Source: CAWGJC01 sp965276665 (GTDB lineage Bacteria; Pseudomonadota; Alphaproteobacteria; Acetobacterales; Acetobacteraceae). Taken from it: 64,000 nt of DNA. The notes beneath the pieces are model-generated. The model was not told the DNA's origin. It saw nothing but the letters and a program-made list of their open reading frames with translations, and searched no databases. Below are positions 7,662 through 17,509 of this stretch, piece by piece. Where the stretch lies: NCBI GenBank assembly GCA_965276665.1, contig OZ255620.1, positions 1-64,000 on the forward strand, given 5' to 3'. The stretch's first letter is position 1. Every line of letters begins with the position of its first letter. The translations under genes and the position numbers were made by a program.

Positions 7662-9461
7662 ATGTCGAGCACGCACCCGAAGCCCGAGGATTACACCCGC
7701 ATCGCCGCCGCCGGCAGCCCGAGCTTTTCCCGCGACGGACAGACGCTGTTCCACCTGCGCGGCGCCGGTCTGCCGCAGATCTGGTCGCTCGACCTCGAAA
7801 CCGGCGAGAGCCGGCAGCTCACCCATCACGACGAGAAGGTGGGCGCGCTGCGCCGCGCGCCACAGGATGACCGGTTCATCTACACGATCGATGCCGGCGG
7901 GGACGAACGCCACCAGCTCTGGCTGCTGGAGGACGGGCAGGTCGCCGCGGTCACCGAGCAGCCCGGCGTGATCCATGATTTCGGCGCCTGGTCGCCGGAC
8001 GGGACGCATCTCGCCTATGCCGCGAATGACCGCGACGAATCCTGCCTCGACGTGGTGATCCGCCCGCTCGGCTCGGACTCGGTGCAGCGCCTCTATGAGG
8101 GGAAGGGGCAGATCAGCGTCACCGGCTACAGCCCGGACGGCCGCCAGGTCGGCGTGCTGATCGACCGCAGCTCGCCGGACCAGGATCTGCTGCTGCTCGA
8201 AGTGGTGGGCGGCGGCCACCGGGAAGTGCCGAAATCCGGCCCTTGCCGCTACGCCGCGGTGCGCTGGGAGAAGGAAGGCGGCGGGCTGATCTGCCTCACC
8301 GATGCCGGCGGGCGGGATTTCATGGCGCTTTGCCGGCTCGACCCCGCAACCGGCGTGGCCACCCCGATCCACGCGCCGGAAGGCCGGGATGTCGAGGCAT
8401 GGTCGCTTTCGCCGGACGGCATGATGCTCGCCACCATCGAGAACGATCGGGGCTATGCGGTGCTCCGCATCGGCGCTGCCGGCGGCTCGGGCCGGCCGAT
8501 CGAGGGACTGCCCGCGGCGGTGGTGAGCGATCTTTCCTGGTCCGCCGACAGCACGCGCCTCGCCTTTACGCTGACCAATCCGACCCGACCGCCGGGGCTC
8601 TGGGTGTGGGAGAAGGCGTCGGGCCGCGCGGAGCCGGTCTGGGAGCCGGACGTCAAAGGCGATTCCGGTGTCGACCCGGCCAGCTTCCGCGACTTCTCCC
8701 TCGTTGCATGGAAGAGCTTCGACGGCCGCGCCACGCCCGGCTGGCTCGCCTGTCCCGCCGGGAAAAAGCCGGATGCGGGCTGGCCGGCGGTGATCTGGGT
8801 GCATGGGGGGCCGGCCTCGCAGACGCGCGGAAATTTCCGCGCCGACATGCAGATGCTGCTCGCCCAGGGCTATGCGGTGATGATGCCGAACGTGCGCGGC
8901 AGCACCGGGTACGGCCGGGCCGCCATGCTGTCCGACGAGCGCGAGAAGCGGCTCGACACCGTCACCGATCTCGCGCATGGCCGCGCCTGGCTCGCCGAAC
9001 AGCCGGATATCGACCCCGAGCGTATCGCGGTGATGGGCCAGTCCTATGGCGGCTACATGGTGAACGCCGCGATCACCGAGCATCCCGAGCTCTGGAAGGC
9101 GGCGATCGATTATTACGGCATCGCCGATTTCACCACCTTGCTGCGCGACACCGGACCGTGGCGGCGCGACCACCGCGCCGACGAATACGGGTTTCCGGAC
9201 GAGCACGCCGCGCTGTTCGAGCGCATCTCCCCGGTCCGCAACATCGACCGCGCGCGGGCGCCGCTGCTGGTGCTGCACGGCGACCGCGATCCGCGCGTGC
9301 CGATCGGCGAGAGCGAGCAGATGGTGAAGGCGTACGAGGAGCGCCAGCGCAAGGTGCGCTACGAGCGTTTCGAATATGCCGGGCACGGCTTCATCCGTCC
9401 GGACCACCGGCGGCGGGTCTATGCCGCGGTGGCGGAATTCCTCACCGAGCACATGGGGTAA
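7662..9461 (+). CDS. S9 family (prolyl-oligopeptidase-type) serine peptidase
   Basis: An N-terminal beta-propeller of WD40/PD40-like repeats (SPSFSRDGQTLF, GAWSPDGTHLAYAA and similar) is followed by an alpha/beta-hydrolase domain with the nucleophile Ser in GQSYGGYM, Asp in HGDRDPRVP and His in AGHGF. I chose ATG 7662 over an in-frame ATG at 7638 because GGAGG at 7653-7657 is correctly spaced for it, giving 599 residues. Enzymes of this type cut short peptides or release acyl/aminoacyl groups in the cytoplasm. A gamma-glutamyltransferase gene follows after 6 bases, implying joint peptide or glutathione breakdown. Confidence 0.88.
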   Translation: MSSTHPKPEDYTRIAAAGSPSFSRDGQTLFHLRGAGLPQIWSLDLETGESRQLTHHDEKVGALRRAPQDDRFIYTIDAGGDERHQLWLLEDGQVAAVTEQPGVIHDFGAWSPDGTHLAYAANDRDESCLDVVIRPLGSDSVQRLYEGKGQISVTGYSPDGRQVGVLIDRSSPDQDLLLLEVVGGGHREVPKSGPCRYAAVRWEKEGGGLICLTDAGGRDFMALCRLDPATGVATPIHAPEGRDVEAWSLSPDGMMLATIENDRGYAVLRIGAAGGSGRPIEGLPAAVVSDLSWSADSTRLAFTLTNPTRPPGLWVWEKASGRAEPVWEPDVKGDSGVDPASFRDFSLVAWKSFDGRATPGWLACPAGKKPDAGWPAVIWVHGGPASQTRGNFRADMQMLLAQGYAVMMPNVRGSTGYGRAAMLSDEREKRLDTVTDLAHGRAWLAEQPDIDPERIAVMGQSYGGYMVNAAITEHPELWKAAIDYYGIADFTTLLRDTGPWRRDHRADEYGFPDEHAALFERISPVRNIDRARAPLLVLHGDRDPRVPIGESEQMVKAYEERQRKVRYERFEYAGHGFIRPDHRRRVYAAVAEFLTEHMG

Positions 9462-9467
9462 CGCGCA

Positions 9468-11075
9468 ATGAGACAGGCGATCAGGACGCACCGCCCGCTG
9501 ATCATGGGGCGGCAGGGGGCGGTCGGCAGCAATCATCCGCTGGCGACGCAGGCCGGGCTCGACGCGCTGCGCGCCGGCGGCAATGCGGCCGATGCGGCGG
9601 TGGCGATCTCGGTCACGCTCGGCGTGGTCGAGCCGATGATGTCGGGCCTCGGCGGCGATGGGTTCTACCACATCCATCTCGCGGGCTCGGATGCGGCGCA
9701 TGTCTATAACGGCACCGGCTTCGCCCCGGCCGCCGCGACGCCCGAGGCGTTCCCCGACGGCATCGCCGTGGTCGGCGCACGGGCGGTCTCGGTGCCCGGG
9801 CTCGTCGGCGGCATCGGCGCGCTGCACGCCGCGCACGGCAAGCTGCCGTGGAAAACCCTGTTCGAGGCGGCGATCCGCCACGCGCGCGACGGGTTCGCGG
9901 CCACCCACAACTACCGGTATTTCGCCGGCGAATGCCGCGCCGTGCTGGTCAAGGATGCGCGCTCCCGCAATATCCTGCTGGCGGAGGCGGAGGTGCCCGC
10001 GCTGGCCGCGCTCATCGTGCAGCCCGAACTCGCGCGCACGCTGGAAGAACTGGCGGCGGAGGGCGCGGACGGTTTCTACCGCGGCCGGCTGGCGCGCCGC
10101 CTCGCCGCCGGGCTTGCCGAAACGGGGTCGCTCGTCACCGAGGCCGATCTCGCCGCCTTCCACGCCGAGCGCCAGGCGCCGATCTCGGTGAGCTACCGCG
10201 GGTTCGAGCTCCGTCAGACGCCGCCCAACTCCACCGGCTTCGTGATGCTCGAGATGATGAAGATCGCCGAGCGCTTCGATCTCGCCAATGCCGCGTCCGA
10301 TCTCGCCGTGCACCTGCTGGTCGAGGCGAAGAAGCGCGCCTTTCTCGACCGCGAGCGCCACGGCACCGATCCGCGCTTCGGCGACGTGCCGCTCGACCGG
10401 CTGCTCTCCGACGCGCATGCCGACGAGCTCGCCGCCGGCATCGACCCGGAGCGCGCCGCCGACATCTCGCTGGTCGCCGAGAAGGCCGAGGGCGACACCA
10501 CGTATTTCTGCGTCGTGGATGCCGAGGGCAACGCGCTCTCCGGCATCCAGAGCATCAACAACGCCTTCGGCTCGGGCGTGATCGCCGGCGACACCGGCAT
10601 CCTGCTCAACAACCGCATGGCCTACTGGCACCTCGCCGAGGGCCACGCCAACCGCCTCGCGCCGGGCAAGCGCGTGCGCCACACGATGAACGCGCCGATG
10701 ATCTTCAAGGACGGCAAGTTCTGGGGCGTGCTCGGCACGCCGGGCGCCGACAACCAGGTGCAGGTCAATTCCCAGGTGATGGTGGGACTCGTCGATGACG
10801 GGCTCGATCCGCAGGAAGTGCTCGAGGCGCCGCGCTGGACCAGCATCCAGCCGCATCAGGGCGCCAACTGGCCGCATGAGGGCGACGGCTCGCTCACCAT
10901 CGAGGAAGGCTATCCGGCGCAGGTCTATGCCGGGCTCGAACGCCGCGGCCACCGGCTCACCCGCGTGCCCCCGCTCGCCGGCCCCTGCTCCATGCAGGTG
11001 ATCCGGCTGGTGGAGAACGGCGTGCGCGTCGCCGGCTCCGACCCCCGCCGTGACGGCTGGGCGGCCGCCTATTGA
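9468..11075 (+). CDS. Gamma-glutamyltransferase family Ntn-hydrolase
   Basis: The 535-residue protein follows the GGT plan: an N-terminal large-subunit part (AGGNAADAAVAISVTLGVVEP, then GLGGDGF) and a small-subunit part beginning at the autocleavage threonine in EGDTTYFCVVD. The Thr-Thr pair is where the proenzyme is expected to cleave and form the nucleophile. There is no clear signal peptide, unlike periplasmic GGT, so it probably belongs to the cytoplasmic GGT-like acylase branch. It is coupled to its neighbours (6 bases after the peptidase; TGATG overlap with the next gene). Confidence 0.85.
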   Translation: MRQAIRTHRPLIMGRQGAVGSNHPLATQAGLDALRAGGNAADAAVAISVTLGVVEPMMSGLGGDGFYHIHLAGSDAAHVYNGTGFAPAAATPEAFPDGIAVVGARAVSVPGLVGGIGALHAAHGKLPWKTLFEAAIRHARDGFAATHNYRYFAGECRAVLVKDARSRNILLAEAEVPALAALIVQPELARTLEELAAEGADGFYRGRLARRLAAGLAETGSLVTEADLAAFHAERQAPISVSYRGFELRQTPPNSTGFVMLEMMKIAERFDLANAASDLAVHLLVEAKKRAFLDRERHGTDPRFGDVPLDRLLSDAHADELAAGIDPERAADISLVAEKAEGDTTYFCVVDAEGNALSGIQSINNAFGSGVIAGDTGILLNNRMAYWHLAEGHANRLAPGKRVRHTMNAPMIFKDGKFWGVLGTPGADNQVQVNSQVMVGLVDDGLDPQEVLEAPRWTSIQPHQGANWPHEGDGSLTIEEGYPAQVYAGLERRGHRLTRVPPLAGPCSMQVIRLVENGVRVAGSDPRRDGWAAAY

Positions 11076-11890
11076 TGCTGCCCGTCGGGCGCAACGCGGT
11101 CCCGCGCCGGCACGGCGTGCTGGAGCGGGGCGACGCCGCGATCTACTACGAAGTCACCGGCGAAGGACCGCCCATCGTCTTCGCCCACGGGCTCGGCGGC
11201 TCGCACATGTCCTGGTGGCAGCAGGTGCCCGCCTTCTGCGACCGGCACACCTGCGTCACCTTCGCCCATCGCGGCTTTCGCCCCTCGCGCGTCGACGGCG
11301 AGATCGACCCCGACGCCTATCCCGGCGACCTGCTCGCGCTCCTTGACCACCTGGACATCGCCCGCGCCACCCTCGTCGCGCAATCCATGGGCGGATGGTG
11401 CGCGCTCGAGGTCGCGCTCACCGCCCCGGACCGCGTCGCGGCGCTCGTGATGTCCGCCACCTCCGGCCGCATCGACCCGCGCCGCACCGGCGATCTCGGC
11501 GACTGGCCCGCCCGCAATGCCGAAGCCGGGCAGGATTTTTCCGCCCGCGGCATCCATCCCGCGATCGGCCGCCGCGGCGCCGCCGAACAACCGGCGCTCC
11601 ATCTGCTCTACCGGGAAATGGACGAAGCCGCCTCCGTCGCCGACAAGGAAGCCCTCCGCCACCGCCTCTTCGCCGGCCGAACCCGCGGCCCCGAGACGGT
11701 GGACCAGCTCCGGATGAAAACCCTCTTCGTCGTCGGCGAGGAAGACGCCGTCTTTCCCCCCGCCGCCGCCATCGCCCTCGCCCGCCACCGCGGCGAGGAT
11801 GCCGTCGTCCTCCCGGAGACCGGCCACTCGCCGTATTTCCAGCGCGCTTCGGCGTTCAACCGCGTGCTTTCTGGGTTTTTGGCGCGCTGA
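11075..11890 (+). CDS. Alpha/beta hydrolase
   Basis: The ATG at 11075 overlaps the preceding stop as TGATG. The 271-residue protein shows an oxyanion loop HGLGGSHMSW, nucleophile Ser in AQSMGGW, acid in VGEEDAVFP and His in ETGHSPYF, which is a complete hydrolase triad. It is the third gene of the peptidase/GGT run and could hydrolyse an ester, lactone or amide product; the substrate is not readable. A hairpin repeat begins just after its TGA. Confidence 0.8.
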   Translation: MLPVGRNAVPRRHGVLERGDAAIYYEVTGEGPPIVFAHGLGGSHMSWWQQVPAFCDRHTCVTFAHRGFRPSRVDGEIDPDAYPGDLLALLDHLDIARATLVAQSMGGWCALEVALTAPDRVAALVMSATSGRIDPRRTGDLGDWPARNAEAGQDFSARGIHPAIGRRGAAEQPALHLLYREMDEAASVADKEALRHRLFAGRTRGPETVDQLRMKTLFVVGEEDAVFPPAAAIALARHRGEDAVVLPETGHSPYFQRASAFNRVLSGFLAR

Positions 11891-11896
11891 AAGGCA

Positions 11897-11975
11897 AGGC
11901 CAGGGGCTCTGCCCCTGCACCCCGCCAAGGGCAGTCGCCCTTGGAACCCGACTGGCGCTTCGCACGCCCAGCCTG
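11897..11975. repeat. Double-hairpin GC repeat, copy C
   Basis: The element begins AAGGCCAGGGGCTCTGCCCC six bases after the hydrolase stop, continues with CCAAGGGC/GCCCTTGG, and ends with a GGCGCTTCGC tail also seen in copies D and E. It probably terminates the peptidase operon, and it borders the left side of the TPR-methyltransferase gene. Confidence 0.8.
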
Positions 11976-12032
11976 GATGTGCTTCTTTTCCATTCCGGGC
12001 TAGTTTTCCATTCCGGGATTGGGAAGCTGAGA

Positions 12033-14252
12033 GTGAACCGGAAGGAACGGAGGGCAGCGTCAAAGCACGGGCTGAGCGGAGCGCTCAATCCAGCAGCTCG
12101 CTCGGCCTCCGCCGCTGACGTATCGTTCAGGTCGGCGCTCGAATTCCACAAGCAGGGTCGCTTCCCAAAAGCGGATAGCCTCTACCGGCAGGCATTACAG
12201 CTCGACCCAAGACATGCGGACAGCCTGCGCTTCCTCGGCCTACTGAGCTTCCAAGCCGGACGAATCGACGAAGCCGCGGCGTTCCTGGACCGGGCGCTTG
12301 GGATTGCTCCAGATAACCCCAACCTGCTCTACAACGTCGCCACGGCATATCGTACTCTTGGCAGGCAAGATGAAGCTATGGCGCACTATCGTCGTGCGAT
12401 CCAACTCCAGCCCAATCATCAAGACGCGCACAACAATCTTGGGGCAGCGCTGCATGAGTGCGGGCGCCATTCAGACGCGGCGGAAGCGTTTCAGAAAGCA
12501 CTTGCTCTCGGCCCGGACGCCCGTGTCCACTCCAATTTTGGTGGCCTTCGTTTGACCAGGGAGACCCTGACCGCGCCGCCTTCCATTTCCGACAAGCACT
12601 GTTCCTGACGCCGGACAGCGTGGCGCCGCGCATTGGTCTGGCCAGCGCCCTGCTCGCCCTGAACGACCCACCGGCCGCACTCGGAGAGATATGCAAGGCT
12701 CTGGCGAGATCTGAGACGTTCGAGGCGCAAGCGATGTTCGTCACCTGCGTCGCCGCGATGCCCTCCGTCCCGGCGGCGGAGGAAGTCGTACAGTTCCTCC
12801 GGCGCGCCTTGAAGGAACTCTGGGGGCGCCCCCCGCGACTTGGCCCGTTTCGCCGCGCAGGTCGTCTCCCGCCGACACACTGAGCCGGGCGATATTACTT
12901 CGCTCGCGGATGACACGTTGCTCGCCGCCTTGCTCGATGCCGCACCGGTGGTCGACCGAAAGCTGGAGCACCTGCTTACCAACGCTCGCGAGGTGCTCCT
13001 CACCTTGGCCGTGGCAAGTCCGGTCATTGATGCGCCAGACGAGAGCTTTCTGCCCTTCTGGTGTGCTGTGGCGCAGCAATGCTTCCTCAATGAATACGTG
13101 TTCGCCTACACATCAGACGAGATCCGCAAGGTAGCAGCGCTCACTGGCCGCCTCTCTGCAGCTTTGGACACCGGTATCGCAATCCCGGCATTCTGGCCCG
13201 TCACTATCGCGGCCTATTCCCCACTCGTGCAGTTACCGAACGCACCCCTCCTCCTGTCTCGATCCTGGCCTGACCCAGTCCGCACTTTACTTCACCGGCA
13301 GGTTGTGGAGCCGCTAGGCGAGCAGAGTCTCCGGGCTACGATTCAACAGCTAACACCCATCTCTGATCCGGTGTCCTCGCTGGTTCGTGCTCAGTATGAA
13401 GAAAACCCCTACCCACGCTGGACCGCGACGCCGACGACCACAGAGTCGGTGACGGCCGCCGCGTATCTATCTCGGCGTTTCCCAAATGTTGACATTCGAA
13501 CCATCCCGGGGCGGGACGACGGGCAGGACATTCTCGTGGCCGGATGTGGCACCGGGCAGCAGTCCATCGAGGTAGCACGGAGTTTCCGGAACGCGCGAGA
13601 GCTTGCGGTCGACCTCAGCTTGACGAGCCTTGCATACGCGCAGCGCCAGAGCGCCGCATTAGGCATCAATGCGGTCGAGTATGCTCAGGCCGACCTGCTC
13701 CGCTTAAGTGAGACAGGCCGTCGGTTTGACATCATTCAGGCTAGCGGTGTGCTACACCATATGGCCGACCCACTCGATGGCTGGCGCTCCCTGCTGCGAA
13801 TGCTGCGGCCTGATGGTGTCATGTATCTCGGCCTCTATAGCAGTCTCCACCGCCGCAATGTCGTGGCGGCGCATGCCTTCATTGCGGCGCAAGGTTTTCA
13901 TGCAAGTCCCGACGACATGCGGCGGTGCCGCCAGATGATGATGGAGGCGGCTGACGGAACCCCGCTTCGCCATCTGTCCCAAGCTTCGGATTTCGGCAGC
14001 ATGAGTGGGTGCCGAGATCTGTTGTTCCACGTCCAGGAGCACAGGCTAACATTGCCGGAAATAGCGAGCTTCGTGTCTGCGCAGGGATTGGCCTTCATCG
14101 GGTTCGACCTCCCTTCGTCGGTCAGATGCTCCTATCGTGCGCGCTTTCCCGACGATCAAGCGATGACCAACCTTCGGTATTGGGATGAGTTCGAGCACCA
14201 ACAGCCGGGCACGTTTTCCAACATGTATCAATTCTGGATCCAAAAGCCGTAA
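12033..14252 (+). pseudogene. TPR-repeat SAM methyltransferase gene with two compensating frame changes
   Basis: Translation starts at GTG 12033 (VNRKERRAASK, a common opening for TPR-methyltransferases). Tandem TPRs with 34-residue spacing run in this frame to about 12545. The sequence then continues in another frame (FDQGDPDRAAFHFRQAL...LRRALKELWGRP) to about 12830, and from there returns to the first frame (LARFAAQVVSRR) to 14252. The last part is a class I methyltransferase with ILVAGCGTGQQS, DLS and ASGVLHHM motifs. The second change falls in a C-run at 12832-12837. GC content and codon use are clearly lower than the neighbours. Joined, the product would be about 739 residues. Either the gene is decayed or these are base-call errors. 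Confidence 0.75.
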
Positions 14253-14303
14253 GCTCGCTTCGCGTTGGATTAGGCGCTTGCCGCCTTAAGTTCGCGGCTA
14301 TGG

Positions 14304-14363
14304 AGCGCTGCCCCTTGCCCCCCAAAGGCGGTCGCCCTTGGAACCTTTGCGGCGCTTCGCGCA
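14304..14363. repeat. Double-hairpin GC repeat, copy D (degenerate)
   Basis: Only parts of the first stem survive (GCTGCCCCTTG), but the second block (CCAAAGGCGGTCGCCCTTGG) and the GCGCTTCGCGC tail are intact. It lies 50 bases past the methyltransferase stop, in the same orientation as copy C on the other side of that gene. Confidence 0.65.
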
Positions 14364-14476
14364 GAGGTGGCGCGGTCGCGGGACACCCTCGGCGCCGGTT
14401 CCGGCCCCATGTGATGATGGCGCTTCGCGCATAGCGCAATCAAACATCGGAGCACATAAGGCTCATCCGGGTTCCC

Positions 14477-14548
14477 TGCGCGAAGCGCCGCCCGGGTTCC
14501 AAGGGCGACTGCCCTTGGCGGGGTCCAGGGGCAGAGCCCCTGGCCTCA
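14477..14548. repeat. Double-hairpin GC repeat, copy E
   Basis: Inverted orientation. Read on the minus strand it starts at the TGA stop of the hydroxylase gene (TGAGGCCAGGGGCTCTGCCC), followed by the second stem CCAAGGGC/GCCCTTGG and the GCGCTTCGCG tail. Its placement fits a terminator for the minus-strand gene. Confidence 0.8.
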
Positions 14549-15757
14549 CACCCCCATGGCCCGCCGCATGAACATCCGCTTGAGCGGCGGCGCGCGGTGC
14601 ACGGCGGCGATGCCGATATCGCGGGCCAGTCGGGCCAGCGGGAAATCCGTGCTGAACAGCCGGTCGAGTGTGTCGGTTGCGGCGAGCATGGCGAGGTTGG
14701 CGGGGCGTCGGAGCGCCTGGTAGCGGGCGAGGAGACTGGCCTCGCCCGGGTCGGCGCCGGCCCGGACGGCGCCGATGACGAGCTCGGCGAGGGCGCCGGC
14801 GTCGCGGAAGCCGAGATTGAGGCCCTGGCCGGCGATCGGGTGGATGCCGTGGGCGGCGTCGCCCACGAGGGCGAGCCGGGGTGCGTAGTAGCGATGCGCG
14901 TGCAGCGCGCCGAGCGCGTAGTGCCAGCGCCGTCCGATCGGTTTGGCGGCGCCGAGATGCGGGCCGAGGCGGCGGGCGATCTCGCGGGTGAAGCCGGCAT
15001 CGTCCAGGGCCAGCAGGCGCGTGGCCGCGTCCTGTTTCTCGGTCCACACGATGGCGGAGATGTTGGGGTATTCGGTGGTGCCGGTCATCGGCAGCTGGGC
15101 GAACGGGCCGGCGGGCAGAAAGTGTTCGAGCGCCTGGTTCTCGTGCGGCCGTTCATGCGCGATGGCGGTGACGATGCCGGTCTGCCGGTAGGGCCAGCGC
15201 GTCACCGCGATGCCGGCCTGGCGGCGGAGCGGGCTTTCCCGTCCCTCGGCGGCGATCACCAGGCGGCAGGTGAGCGTCGGGCCGCCCGCGATCACGACCT
15301 GCGCGCCGTCCGCCTCCCGCGTCACCTGCGCGGCCGCCGGAGCATGGACCGAGAGGCTGGGGAGCGCGTGCAGGTGGGCGTTGAGGGCGACGCGGAGGCC
15401 GCGCGCCTCCACCATCCAGCCGAAAGGGGCGGCGGGGTCGCCGGCCTCGGCGGCGTCGAAATGCAGGAAGAGCGGCGAGGCGGGCCGCCCGATCCGGCCG
15501 TCCGAGACGCGGATGCCGGTGATCGGGCAGGGGAGGATGGGCAGGCGGTCCCACAACCCGGTCGCCTCCAGCACGCGCCGCGAGCCGGCGGCGATGGCAT
15601 AGGCGCGGCCGTCGAAATCGGGGTGTTCCATCGGCGGGAGCTTCGCGCGGTCGACCACCGCCACCCGCACGCCGGCGGCGGCGAGCCGGCAGGCGAGCGT
15701 GCCGCCCGCCGGGCCGGCGCCCACCACCACGACATCCACATCTTTCGTCTCGACCAT
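14546..15757 (-). CDS. UbiH/UbiF/COQ6-type FAD-dependent hydroxylase
   Basis: Starting at ATG 15757 (AGGAG five bases upstream on the minus strand; an upstream extension lacks family similarity) gives 403 residues. The N-terminal GAGPAGG binds FAD, and the C-terminal VGDAAHGIHPIAGQGLNLGFRD block is diagnostic for the UbiH/VisC group, which hydroxylates the ubiquinone ring. No other ubi gene is nearby, so the ring position (C5, C6 or C8) cannot be assigned. It is divergent from amtB with a 153-base gap. Confidence 0.87.
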   Translation of the reverse strand: MVETKDVDVVVVGAGPAGGTLACRLAAAGVRVAVVDRAKLPPMEHPDFDGRAYAIAAGSRRVLEATGLWDRLPILPCPITGIRVSDGRIGRPASPLFLHFDAAEAGDPAAPFGWMVEARGLRVALNAHLHALPSLSVHAPAAAQVTREADGAQVVIAGGPTLTCRLVIAAEGRESPLRRQAGIAVTRWPYRQTGIVTAIAHERPHENQALEHFLPAGPFAQLPMTGTTEYPNISAIVWTEKQDAATRLLALDDAGFTREIARRLGPHLGAAKPIGRRWHYALGALHAHRYYAPRLALVGDAAHGIHPIAGQGLNLGFRDAGALAELVIGAVRAGADPGEASLLARYQALRRPANLAMLAATDTLDRLFSTDFPLARLARDIGIAAVHRAPPLKRMFMRRAMGV

Positions 15758-15910
15758 GCCCGCTCCTGGCTCGCATTCCGCGCGAGTTTGCCTCGTCTGT
15801 AGGCAGGCTTGCGCCGAATCCTGCGGCCGCACCACCGTTCGGCCAGCGCATCCAATTCGGCATGGATCTTGAATGGAGGCGTCGCGGAGCGGGTGAGGGG
15901 AAATCATCGA

Positions 15911-17323
<1,413 letters not shown>

Positions 17324-17345
17324 CGCGACCCTCTTGTGACGCGTT

Positions 17346-17379
17346 CATCAGCCAGGCCGGATTCCCGGCCTGGCTGATG
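17346..17379 (+). terminator. Perfect 15-bp hairpin after amtB
   Basis: CATCAGCCAGGCCGG, loop ATTC, then its exact complement. It starts 22 bases past the amtB stop. There is no T-run, so it may work with Rho or as a mRNA-end stabiliser. Confidence 0.7.
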
Positions 17380-17509
17380 GCGTTGGTGCCGCCACACGCG
17401 GCGGAAACTCGCGTTAAATGCCGCTCCCCGAGCAAAAAACCGGTTCTGGATCAGCCGCATCCCGCCTATAGATCGGGTGGGGACTCAACTCGATCGGAAC
17501 TGCCGCACC

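Noticed and set aside
7389..10952. 1187-residue minus-strand open frame across the S9 peptidase and GGT genes
   Set aside because: It lies antisense to two genes with complete catalytic motifs, has low-complexity Arg/Ala/His composition and no ribosome site.
15842..15870. Possible sigma54 promoter before amtB (GGCATGGATCTTGA)
   Set aside because: The -24 GG is present but the -12 element has GA instead of the invariant GC, so the match is not good enough.
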